From JAFGOM01 sp964605795 (lineage in GTDB: Archaea > Halobacteriota > Methanomicrobia > Methanomicrobiales > Methanospirillaceae), in contig CAZSDZ010000090.1 of assembly GCA_964605795.1 (NCBI GenBank), forward strand, positions 1 to 5,520: a stretch of DNA of 5,520 nucleotides, read 5' to 3'. The translations under genes and the position numbers were made by a program. The notes beneath the pieces are model-generated. The model saw only the letters and a program-made list of their open reading frames with translations, had not been told where the DNA came from and searched no databases. Shown in pieces: positions 1 through 5,520 of this stretch (positions are counted from its first letter, which is position 1; the number at the start of each line of letters is the position of its first letter).

Positions 1-667
1 GTCTAATTTTTTAAAAACATCGCCTTATCAGACTCGTCCTCTTTCATCTGTTCACTGACACGGTTGACCAATATTGTCTCCATCCACAGGTATGGGAGGA
101 CCACCCGTTCTATCTCACCCGACCCGTGCCTTGAGGATCCAGCGTGAGTAGAGGAATATATTAGCAGGTGTCATACTATCGCGATTACACAATAAACGTC
201 ACTTTAATACACGTACCTTGCTAATCTCGTATGTAAACACGAAACGTTCGGAGGAACGGGATGAACAAGAAGGTGTTTTAAAATGATTTTAACTCCTTTT
301 TTTATACCTACCGTTTTATCTTAGGATTCGTGTTCGGTTTTCGACGTGACAATCCTGAATCCCCTTATTTTTGATTCATTTTGTCAGAATCTCGAATTTA
401 GCAAACTTGGATGCTACATATCTCCTTTTGTATGCATAAAAGATAATGCAGAAGAAAAACCTGATAACAATATCTGATCCCTGACCTTCGAATCAGCACC
501 TCCATCTGTATCTGACTGATTCCTGGAAAAAAAGACCAGTTTTCCATATACGATATCCCGAAGCTGCTGCATGGTGGAAAATATATGTTACTTCTGGTAC
601 CTTTGATGCATATCAGAGATACTTATCAAACCAGAGAATTTATCAAATCACGGGTTTAAGATAAATC
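1..667. other. Long upstream stretch without a supportable gene
   Basis: This AT-rich stretch has stops in all frames at short intervals and no recognisable product. Two short open stretches were examined on the minus strand. One runs from 170 to 3 and ends in a segment with few ATG codons; the other is a 52-codon ATG ORF from 572 to 414. Neither resembles a family I can name. A T-run sits at about 296-302, and a small GC-bearing inverted repeat (CGTTC, 4-base loop, GAACG) lies at 245-258. The stretch probably contains the promoter of the kinase gene near its right end. Confidence 0.55.
577..587 (+). promoter_or_regulatory. Possible archaeal TATA element for the kinase gene
   Basis: The run GGAAAATATATG is an A/T-rich box with purines on its 5' side, as in archaeal BRE/TATA elements. 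A start site about 25 bases downstream would fall near 610 and leave a leader of roughly 55-60 bases before the ATG at 668. The surrounding DNA is AT-rich, so chance matches are likely. No clear Shine-Dalgarno sequence is visible just before the ATG. Confidence 0.25.
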
Positions 668-3600
668 ATGTCTGCTTCGGCATCATCGGACCTGAAAATC
701 TCACTTTTGTATGTTGATGACGAGCCCGCCCTTCTTGAGGTAACCCGTCTTTTCCTTGAAAAGACAGGTGGTTTTTCTGTTTTTATCTGTAATAATGCCT
801 ATGATGCGCTGAAGATCCTCAGACTGGAGTCATTTGATGTGATCATCTCAGATTATGAGATGCCGGGATGTGATGGTATCTCGTTTCTTAAGCATCTCCG
901 GAAGACCGGGAATGAGACTCCCTTTATCATCTTCACCGGGAAGGGGCGTGAAGAGGTCGTTATAGAGGCTCTGAACGAGGGTGCTGACTTCTATCTCCAG
1001 AAAGGGGGAGATCCGATCTCACAGTTTGCTGAACTCTCGAATAAGATCCGGTATGCAGTCAGAAAGAAGCAGGGGGAGGAGGCACTCAGGGAGAGCGAAG
1101 AGCGATACAGAAGCGTTGTTGAAACCCAGACCGAGTTTATCTGCCGTTTCCTGCCGGATGGAACACATGTCTTTGTTAATGAAGCATACTGCCGCAGATT
1201 CAATAAGAGAGCGGAAGAGCTCATCGGCAGTTGCTTTAAACCCGCCATTCACCCGGATGATGTACAGAAGGTCACCCGCCTGTTTGCCTCTCTTACCCCA
1301 AAAAAGCCGGTTGGTGCTGTTGAACAGAGGTCCATCCTGTCAGATGGCAGGATCGTCTGGGATCGATGGACTACCCAGGCTCTTTTTCATGATGACGGTA
1401 CGCTCCGCGAATACCAGTCGGTTGGTCAGGATATCACCGACCGGAAGAAGGCTCTGGAAGCGCTCAGGGCAAGTGAGGCACAGAAAGAAGCTATTCTGAA
1501 CGGGATTGGTATCAACATCGCGTACGTGAATAGTGATCTTGAGATAGTATGGGCCAACAGAACTGCCGCCAGATCGGTGAACATGGAGCAGGACGATATA
1601 ACTGGTCGTCGGTGTTATGAATTGTGGGCAAATTCATCAGGACCCTGTCCGAACTGCCCTACAGTAAAGGCTTTCCAGACGATACAGAGTGAGCATACGA
1701 TAATACACACCCCTGATGGGAGGTACTGGGATGAAAGAGGTGAACCGGTTTTTGACGCAGAAGGCAGACTTACCGGTGTCGTAGAGATTGCTCAGGATAT
1801 CACTGACCGGAAGAAGGCTCTGGAAGCGCTCAGGGCAAGCGAGGCACAGTTCAGGAGCTATGTTGATGGTGCTCCGTTGGGGATTTTCCTTGCTGACGAA
1901 AAAGGTGAATACCTCTTCGTCAACGATGCTGCCTGCCAAACGACCGGATATACCCGCGAGGAACTGATTAAGAAGAAATTCATCGAACTCATCTTTCCGG
2001 ATGATATTCCCAAAGCAGTGGATCACTTCCACAACGTCGTCGAGACCGGCAGCGAATCGGGAAAACTGCGGTTTGTGACCCGGAACGGGGAAGTCCGCTG
2101 GTGGGTAGTCAAAGCCATCAGACTCAGCGCAGTCCAGTTCCTTGGGTTTACCAGTGATGTTACTGATAGGAAACGGGCCGAGGAAGCACTCCGGGAGAGT
2201 GAGGAGCGGCTTAACTTTATTTTTAACGCAGCGCAGGTCGGTATTATCCTGATTGACGCAGCAACGCACCAGATCCTGCAGGCAAACCCAAAAGCACTGG
2301 ATCTGTTCGGGGCAGCGGAACAGGATGTTGTCGGGAAGGTCTGCCATGCCGTTATATGCCCGACAGAGGAAGGAAGGTGTCCGGTTACTGATCTAAAGCA
2401 GGATGTCGATTCCTCTGAGCGTGTTCTCCTCACAAGGGATGGCAGGCAGATTCCCATCTTAAAGACTGTTGTGCGGTGCCGGATCAGTGGCCAGGATATC
2501 CTCATTGAATCATTTATCGACATCACTGACCGGAAACGGGCCGAGGAAGCACTCCGTGAGAGTGAGATGAAACTCAGCGCCCTCTTCTCCTCCATGACCG
2601 AGATGGTAGTCCTGCACGAGCTGGTCTGCGACGAGGAGGGCAGACCGGTTAACTACCGTATCACCGACTGCAATGACGCCTTCACCAGGATTACAGGCAT
2701 AACCCGAAAAAACGCCATAGGCCGGCTGGCTACCGAAGTATACGGGATCCCTGAACCACCCTATCTCAGGGAGTACTCTGAGGTGGCGCAAAGCGGTGAA
2801 CCCAACCAGTTAGAGACCTATTTCCCACCCATGGAAAAGTATTTTGCCATCTCCATCGTCAGCCCGGAAAAGAACCGGTTTGCCACCATAACTACCGACA
2901 TTACCGAACGAAAAAAACAGGCAGAGGAACTGGAAGGCTTTTTCTCGGTCAATCTCGATCTGCTGTGTATCGCTGACCTTGATGGGAACTTCCTTAAAAT
3001 CAATGAGGCATGGAGCAATATTCTCGGCTATTCAACCGAATATCTTAAAAATGTGTCATTTCTTGAATTTGTCCATCCTGACGATCTGCAGGCCACACTC
3101 GATGCCATGACCGATCTCGGCCGGAACAAAGAAGTACTGAACTTTATTAACCGCTACCGCTGTAAAGACGGATCATACCGGTATATCGAGTGGCGGTCAC
3201 ATCCCAAAGGCAACCTGATTTACGCTGCGGCCCGGGACATCACCGATCGGAAGGCAGCAGAGGAAGCCCTTCAGACCGCAAACAGAAAGTTACAGCTCCT
3301 CTCAGGTATCACCCGGCATGAGATCCAAAACAAGATTATGGCACTGGAGGGATACCTTGATCTCACCAGATCTGAGATTGCCGATCCCATACTATCCGGA
3401 TATCTCGCTAAAGCAGAGAGGGCTGCCACTGCCATCCGGGAACAGATCGAGTTTACGAAATTGTATGAGAAGATCGGTGTTCACACTCCCATCTGGCAAC
3501 AGGTCTCAACGCTCATCAGGGCGATCGATGATTCCGTACTCCCTATCTGTCATAACTGCGATGACATCAGAATCTACGCTGACCCGATGTTTGAGTTGGT

Positions 3601-3913
3601 TCTCTACAACCTCTATGATAACACCATCCGACATGCAGAGGGGGCGAAAAGCGTCACTATCCGATGTTTAAAACAGGGTGACAGTCTTGTGATAACCTGG
3701 GAAGATGACGGAACCGGTGTCCCGGATGATCAAAAGGAGCGGATCTTTGAGAAGGGCGTCGGGAAGAATACCGGGTTCGGGCTCTTCCTTGTCAGGGAGA
3801 TCCTTTTACTCACCGGAATCTCTATCCTGGAGACCGGAGTTTTCGGGGAAGGAGTCAGGTTTGAGATCAGGGTTCCCGGGGGGAAATGGCAGAGAAATGG
3901 AGAGGCGATTTGA
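668..3913 (+). CDS. REC-(PAS)6 sensor histidine kinase, cytoplasmic
   Basis: This is a complete 1081-residue signalling protein. An in-frame TAA at 662-664 makes the ATG at 668 the first possible start. Residues 11-133 form a receiver domain with acidic pocket D17/D18, phosphoacceptor D62 (in SDYEMPG), T90 and K112. Six PAS domains follow at about 141-262, 268-384, 391-505, 511-625, 633-750 and 754-862, each closed by an (I/V)T(D/E)RK linker. PAS2 has C316/C327/C330 and PAS4 has C559/C564/C571, which could bind a metal or cofactor or sense redox; this is inferred. The kinase core has an H-box ITRHEIQN with H884, an N-box NLYDNTIRH (981-989), DDGTGV (1013-1018), ERIFEKG and a GFGLF lid motif (1036-1040), so it looks catalytically intact. 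No signal peptide or membrane segment is seen. The ligand is unknown. An N-terminal receiver suggests it accepts phosphate from, or is modulated by, another kinase. No partner regulator is adjacent. Confidence 0.95.
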   Translation: MSASASSDLKISLLYVDDEPALLEVTRLFLEKTGGFSVFICNNAYDALKILRLESFDVIISDYEMPGCDGISFLKHLRKTGNETPFIIFTGKGREEVVIEALNEGADFYLQKGGDPISQFAELSNKIRYAVRKKQGEEALRESEERYRSVVETQTEFICRFLPDGTHVFVNEAYCRRFNKRAEELIGSCFKPAIHPDDVQKVTRLFASLTPKKPVGAVEQRSILSDGRIVWDRWTTQALFHDDGTLREYQSVGQDITDRKKALEALRASEAQKEAILNGIGINIAYVNSDLEIVWANRTAARSVNMEQDDITGRRCYELWANSSGPCPNCPTVKAFQTIQSEHTIIHTPDGRYWDERGEPVFDAEGRLTGVVEIAQDITDRKKALEALRASEAQFRSYVDGAPLGIFLADEKGEYLFVNDAACQTTGYTREELIKKKFIELIFPDDIPKAVDHFHNVVETGSESGKLRFVTRNGEVRWWVVKAIRLSAVQFLGFTSDVTDRKRAEEALRESEERLNFIFNAAQVGIILIDAATHQILQANPKALDLFGAAEQDVVGKVCHAVICPTEEGRCPVTDLKQDVDSSERVLLTRDGRQIPILKTVVRCRISGQDILIESFIDITDRKRAEEALRESEMKLSALFSSMTEMVVLHELVCDEEGRPVNYRITDCNDAFTRITGITRKNAIGRLATEVYGIPEPPYLREYSEVAQSGEPNQLETYFPPMEKYFAISIVSPEKNRFATITTDITERKKQAEELEGFFSVNLDLLCIADLDGNFLKINEAWSNILGYSTEYLKNVSFLEFVHPDDLQATLDAMTDLGRNKEVLNFINRYRCKDGSYRYIEWRSHPKGNLIYAAARDITDRKAAEEALQTANRKLQLLSGITRHEIQNKIMALEGYLDLTRSEIADPILSGYLAKAERAATAIREQIEFTKLYEKIGVHTPIWQQVSTLIRAIDDSVLPICHNCDDIRIYADPMFELVLYNLYDNTIRHAEGAKSVTIRCLKQGDSLVITWEDDGTGVPDDQKERIFEKGVGKNTGFGLFLVREILLLTGISILETGVFGEGVRFEIRVPGGKWQRNGEAI
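1426..1483 (+). repeat. Linker repeat A, copy 1 (PAS1-PAS2 junction)
   Basis: This 58-bp stretch encodes QDITDRKKALEALRASEAQ. It recurs 366 bp (122 codons) downstream with only two differences, both at third codon positions. It marks a recent duplication or gene-conversion boundary between PAS modules. Confidence 0.9.
1792..1849 (+). repeat. Linker repeat A, copy 2 (PAS2-PAS3 junction)
   Basis: This is the second copy of the 58-bp linker repeat at 1426-1483, with 56 of 58 bases identical. The PAS domains on either side are not similarly alike at DNA level, so the linker itself has stayed homogeneous. Confidence 0.9.
2169..2203 (+). repeat. Linker repeat B, copy 1 (PAS3-PAS4 junction)
   Basis: This 35-bp stretch encodes RKRAEEALRESE. 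It matches 2532-2566 at 34 of 35 bases, 363 bp (121 codons) apart. It is a different linker version from repeat A. Confidence 0.88.
2532..2566 (+). repeat. Linker repeat B, copy 2 (PAS4-PAS5 junction)
   Basis: This is the second copy of the 35-bp linker repeat at 2169-2203, differing at one base (CCGGGAG versus CCGTGAG). Confidence 0.88.
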
Positions 3914-3930
3914 TGGGAGATTATCTCCCA
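3914..3930. other. Perfect 7-bp inverted repeat directly after the kinase stop codon
   Basis: TGGGAGA and TCTCCCA flank a 3-base TTA centre, beginning on the base after the TGA. It could fold as a hairpin in the kinase mRNA 3' end. No T-run follows, so it is not a convincing terminator by itself. It could instead be a binding palindrome. A near-identical palindrome lies at 4470-4486. Confidence 0.5.
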
Positions 3931-3980
3931 CAGACCGGTATTTTACGACAGAATAGAACAGATAAGCGTACGTTATCAAA

Positions 3981-4004
3981 CCGGCATCAATTGGGACATG
4001 CCGG
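3981..4004. other. Inverted repeat CCGGCAT/ATGCCGG
   Basis: Two perfect 7-bp arms are separated by 10 bases in the space between the kinase and the toxin remnant. It may be a hairpin at the convergent 3' ends of the two transcription units. No T-run follows on either strand, so a terminator role is unproven. Confidence 0.4.
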
Positions 4005-4017
4005 ATCATATCAGGGT

Positions 4018-4225
4018 TTACGATAGGTATACGCCGGCTTTACGGGCAGGGGCACCAATGAAGGCACCCATGCACCATACCTCATCCGGATCTCAGCCGA
4101 TATGAATGCCCGCTCATAGTCACAGGCAATTTTCATTGGTTGTTGTGAAGGCCCTAAAAAACCGATAAGAGCGAAATTCATCTCATCAGAATATTTGTAT
4201 CAATGAGGAACTCGTTTATGCTCAA
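4018..4225 (-). pseudogene. Remnant of a PIN-domain (VapC-type) toxin, module B
   Basis: The frame starting at TTG 4225 overlaps the stop of the upstream antitoxin-like gene (TTGA). It reads LSINEFLIDTNILMR and then stops at TGA 4178-4180. FLIDTNIL is the N-terminal strand of PIN ribonucleases with the first catalytic Asp. A second frame (4181 to 4011) reads GFLGPSQQPMKIACDYERAF and then ISAEIRMRYG. This resembles the C-terminal part of VapC proteins just before their PDA motif. A third frame (4068 to 4018) continues with GAFIGAPARKAGVYLS, resembling the DAfiaAaArkaG segment with Gly where Asp is expected. An intact PIN toxin is usually about 130-140 residues; about 69 codons remain, so the middle is missing and at least one frameshift follows. 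It is very probably inactive. The PIN assignment is by motif pattern only. Confidence 0.62.
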
Positions 4226-4440
4226 TTCCATTCATCCCGCATTTTATTTTCTTCTTCTCTTCCACGAAATCCCTTTCCTTTGAGAATCCCCTGGTATTTT
4301 TTTATTGGAACTGACTGGCGTTTGCCATCGCTGTTATCTTCTCTATTCCACTGGTTCCGGATCTCTATAGGAATAAGGACAGCGATTTTGTTACCCTGAG
4401 CATCAAGAAGATACGGAATTTTTTCCTGATGATAATTCAT
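4222..4440 (-). CDS. Small antitoxin-like protein (Phd/YefM- or VapB-like), module B
   Basis: This is an intact 72-residue ORF. I chose the ATG at 4440; a GTG three codons upstream (4449) is possible but less typical. The N-terminal half, with IPYLLDAQGNKIAVLIPIE at residues 8-26, has the beta-strand, turn, beta-strand, (I/L)PIE pattern seen in many Phd/YefM-like and archaeal antitoxins. The C-terminal part (KYQGILKGKGF, then MRDEWN at 67-72) is charged and resembles toxin-binding tails. Its stop overlaps the start of a PIN toxin remnant, the usual antitoxin-then-toxin order. The role inferred is DNA binding and neutralisation of a VapC-type ribonuclease. As that toxin is broken, it may now be an orphan, or may act against related toxins elsewhere. 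Any Shine-Dalgarno sequence is weak. Confidence 0.62.
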   Translation of the reverse strand: MNYHQEKIPYLLDAQGNKIAVLIPIEIRNQWNREDNSDGKRQSVPIKKYQGILKGKGFRGREEENKMRDEWN

Positions 4441-4452
4441 TGCGACCACTTT

Positions 4453-4776
4453 TTATTTTTTTTCTGATAGGAGATATGATCTCCCATTGAACCTTTTTTT
4501 ACCTCCGGACAGGTGACGGTATTTACGTACAAAAGAAACTGCTATAGCTGCACATTCCGGGTCATTGGTCAGTTGTGAGACTACACAAGCCGTCTCAATA
4601 ATTGCTATTACCTAAATATGATTATGGTATTTTCTGGTCTCAATTTTCTCAAGAATAGTTAATGCATTCTCACGAATAAGGACTGATTCATCAAAAAGGG
4701 CATCATTAACCTTCCTTCTTGGAGTTACAAGACCTTTGATTAAAATCGATGTATCAGTTGTGACATCAGATATCAT
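4453..4776 (-). pseudogene. PIN-domain (VapC-type) toxin, interrupted by TAG and C-terminally truncated, module A
   Basis: The frame opens at ATG 4776, inside the last codons of the upstream 66-aa ORF (11-base overlap). It reads MISDVTTDTSILIKGLVTPR and continues to codon 54. TTDTSILIKG is a PIN first motif with Asp at codon 8. A TAG at 4612-4614 stops it. The same frame then continues with VIAIIETACVVSQLTNDPE, where Glu at codon 61 matches the second PIN acid, followed by a helix-like stretch. The frame finally ends at TAA 4453-4455, after 107 codons counting the TAG. The later PIN acids are absent, so the C-terminal part of a normal domain is missing or unrecognisable. A single change of a TCG serine codon to TAG would explain the first break; this is inferred. 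Pyrrolysine read-through is conceivable but unlikely because the C-terminus is also degraded. Confidence 0.72.
4470..4500 (+). other. Palindrome followed by a T-run, inside toxin A remnant
   Basis: GGAGAT, ATG, ATCTCC form a 6-bp inverted repeat with a 3-base centre (4470-4484). A run of seven Ts follows at 4494-4500 on the plus strand. Read on the plus strand this resembles a weak terminator, and it would oppose transcription entering from the kinase side. It sits in the degraded tail of the toxin A frame. It shares its stem sequence with the palindrome at 3914-3930. Confidence 0.35.
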
Positions 4777-4966
4777 AGTCTTGGTCTCTCATGGTTTGTA
4801 TAAGGATAGTAGGATCACAATATTCCTCAATATGTGAAGATATTTTCATCCTGGTCTCTTCTAATGTAACCTTATGAGTAATCTTTCCAAGAGTCAAAGA
4901 TAAAAGTAAATCCGCAGAGTTACAATATATCGATTTAAGTGCGGATTCATCTGAAATTGAAGTCAT
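4766..4966 (-). CDS. Putative antitoxin partner of PIN toxin, module A
   Basis: This intact 66-residue ORF begins at ATG 4966 and ends at TGA 4766-4768. I do not recognise its family. It is predicted soluble and mostly helical: SADLLLSLTLGKI (about 18-30), then KVTLEETRMKISSHIEEY, then an acidic tail (MRDQDYDI). The antitoxin role rests on context: small size, position directly upstream, and an 11-base overlap with the PIN frame starting at 4776, which implies translational coupling. Base composition is AT-richer than the kinase gene. AT-rich DNA upstream (GTATAAAATC at about 4968-4977 read on the minus strand) is too close to the ATG to serve as its TATA box. It is probably the first gene of the minus-strand unit. 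Confidence 0.5.
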   Translation of the reverse strand: MTSISDESALKSIYCNSADLLLSLTLGKITHKVTLEETRMKISSHIEEYCDPTILIQTMRDQDYDI

Positions 4967-5371
4967 CTGATTTTATACTCTATGATCTGTATACCAAAAA
5001 ATAATTGACATCTCCATGACTGTTTCGGATTTATCATAAGTGAATACGGGTGACTATTTCGCGTTGTAATTCACTAAAAACGAAAAGACCAGGCAGTAGC
5101 AATGAGTATAGAATTAATATTTGCGGGGATCAGGATGCCGCATTGGGACACATTTCCAATGATAATAATATCAAGCCAATAATCCATCAAGATGACTTGA
5201 ATAAAAGATCCCTTCCGTCACTAACCATCCACATCAGGCATATAAAAAAAATGATGATGAAGGTTTGAGGAGATGAATAATTTAAAAGCCGAATTTTCAG
5301 GTTTTCCTGTTTGTTATCCCGCTGTACTATCTTTTCTTCTCAACACAATTGAAAAGGAGTTAACAATCCTT
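4967..5371. other. AT-rich stretch without a confident gene
   Basis: Regulatory DNA for the minus-strand toxin-antitoxin unit should lie at about 4970-5040, but I see no clear TATA/BRE pair at the right distance. A 72-codon plus-strand frame (GTG 5050 to TGA 5268) encodes a polar protein with no recognisable motif and no good ribosome binding site, so I do not call it. A second plus-strand frame opens at ATG 5273, just after GAGGAG (zero spacing), and runs through the tandem repeats to the right edge. Its hydrophobic, cysteine-containing start is not recognisable. Confidence 0.4.
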
Positions 5372-5520
5372 TTACCTGCCAGGTTCACCTGCAAATCTGA
5401 GTGCATACAGGGCTTATCTACCAAGCGTACATCCTTACCTGCCAGGCTTACCTGCAAATCTGAGGGCATACAGGGCTTATCTACCAAGCGTATATCCTTA
5501 CCTGCCAGGCTTACCTGCAA
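5372..5520. repeat. 63-bp direct tandem repeat, at least 2.4 copies, running off the right edge
   Basis: Units start at 5372, 5435 and 5498, the last cut by the window end. Copies 1 and 2 match at 59 of 63 bases. Each unit begins TTACCTGCCAGG and contains a second TTACCTGC-like half 13 bases on. The period is 21 codons, so frames stay open. On the minus strand a frame ending at TGA/TAA-side position 5314 reads QVSLAGKDVRLVDKPCM(H/P)SDL per unit; on the plus strand a frame reads LPARLTCKSEGIQGLSTKRIS. Of the four differences, three change the minus-strand protein and all change the plus-strand one, so there is no sign of protein-level conservation. It could be the C-terminal end of a repeat protein coded on the minus strand, or a non-coding minisatellite. 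Confidence 0.92.

Noticed and set aside
3..170. 55-codon open stretch on the minus strand with a charged end (SEQMKEDESDKAMF)
   Set aside because: It has no start codon until late and no recognisable family. It could be the tail of a decayed gene, but this cannot be supported from the window.
414..572. 52-codon ATG ORF on the minus strand in the leader region
   Set aside because: The middle (DQILLSGFSSALSF) is mildly protein-like, but there is no clear ribosome site, no family I recognise, and the length is within chance expectation.
1637..2347. 236-aa minus-strand ORF inside the kinase gene
   Set aside because: It is fully contained in the kinase gene and its translation is not protein-like. 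It is a shadow frame favoured by the codon use of the repeated PAS modules.
3806..4009. 67-aa minus-strand ORF overlapping the kinase C-terminus
   Set aside because: It overlaps the well-supported kinase gene by over 100 bases, lacks recognisable motifs, and lies just beyond the toxin remnant. Best seen as a chance frame, though its first codons may hold more toxin debris.
4612..4614. Pyrrolysine coding at the TAG in toxin A
   Set aside because: The frame also lacks the C-terminal PIN part and its remaining acidic residues, so plain gene decay is the simpler explanation; no pyl genes are in the window.
5050..5268. 72-codon plus-strand frame starting at GTG
   Set aside because: No ribosome binding site, no motif, a GTG start, and AT-rich low-complexity ending (KKMMMKV). 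I see no reason to prefer it over chance.
5372..5520. CRISPR array interpretation of the right-edge repeats
   Set aside because: The 63-bp units abut directly with no variable spacers, so this is a simple tandem repeat.

Overview
The window looks like chromosomal DNA from a methanogenic archaeon, most likely Methanomicrobiales. The evidence is the style of the large signalling protein: a receiver domain followed by a chain of PAS domains, each joined by an ITDRK(K/R)A-EALR-SE linker, and ending in an archaeal-type H-box (HEIQN) and ATPase domain. This is a family resemblance from memory, not a database match. The large gene is of moderate GC content; the flanking DNA is visibly AT-richer.

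Layout. Positions 1-667 hold no supportable gene, only a possible archaeal promoter shortly before the first gene. Positions 668-3913 (+) encode one complete 1081-residue soluble REC-(PAS)6-histidine kinase. An in-frame TAA two codons upstream fixes its start. Two of its PAS domains carry three-cysteine clusters, and the inter-PAS linkers contain near-identical DNA repeats that record domain duplication.

Positions 4018-4966 (all on the - strand, convergent with the kinase) are the most interesting part. Two toxin-antitoxin-like modules lie head to tail, each with an intact small antitoxin-like gene overlapping a broken PIN-domain (VapC-type) toxin gene. In the upstream module, a 66-aa ORF overlaps by 11 bases a PIN reading frame that is cut by an in-frame TAG and lacks its C-terminal part. 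In the downstream module, a 72-aa antitoxin-like protein ends in a TTGA overlap with a remnant PIN gene that keeps its DTN motif and a C-terminal segment, but has lost its middle and is frameshifted. None of the toxin remnants appears as one long ORF; they show only when reading frames are joined by hand. The pattern suggests toxin loss with antitoxin retention.

Positions 4967-5371 hold no confident gene. From 5372 to the right edge is a 63-bp tandem repeat (two full copies and the start of a third), open in at least one frame on each strand and continuing out of the window.

No tRNA, rRNA, CRISPR array, insertion sequence or riboswitch was recognised.
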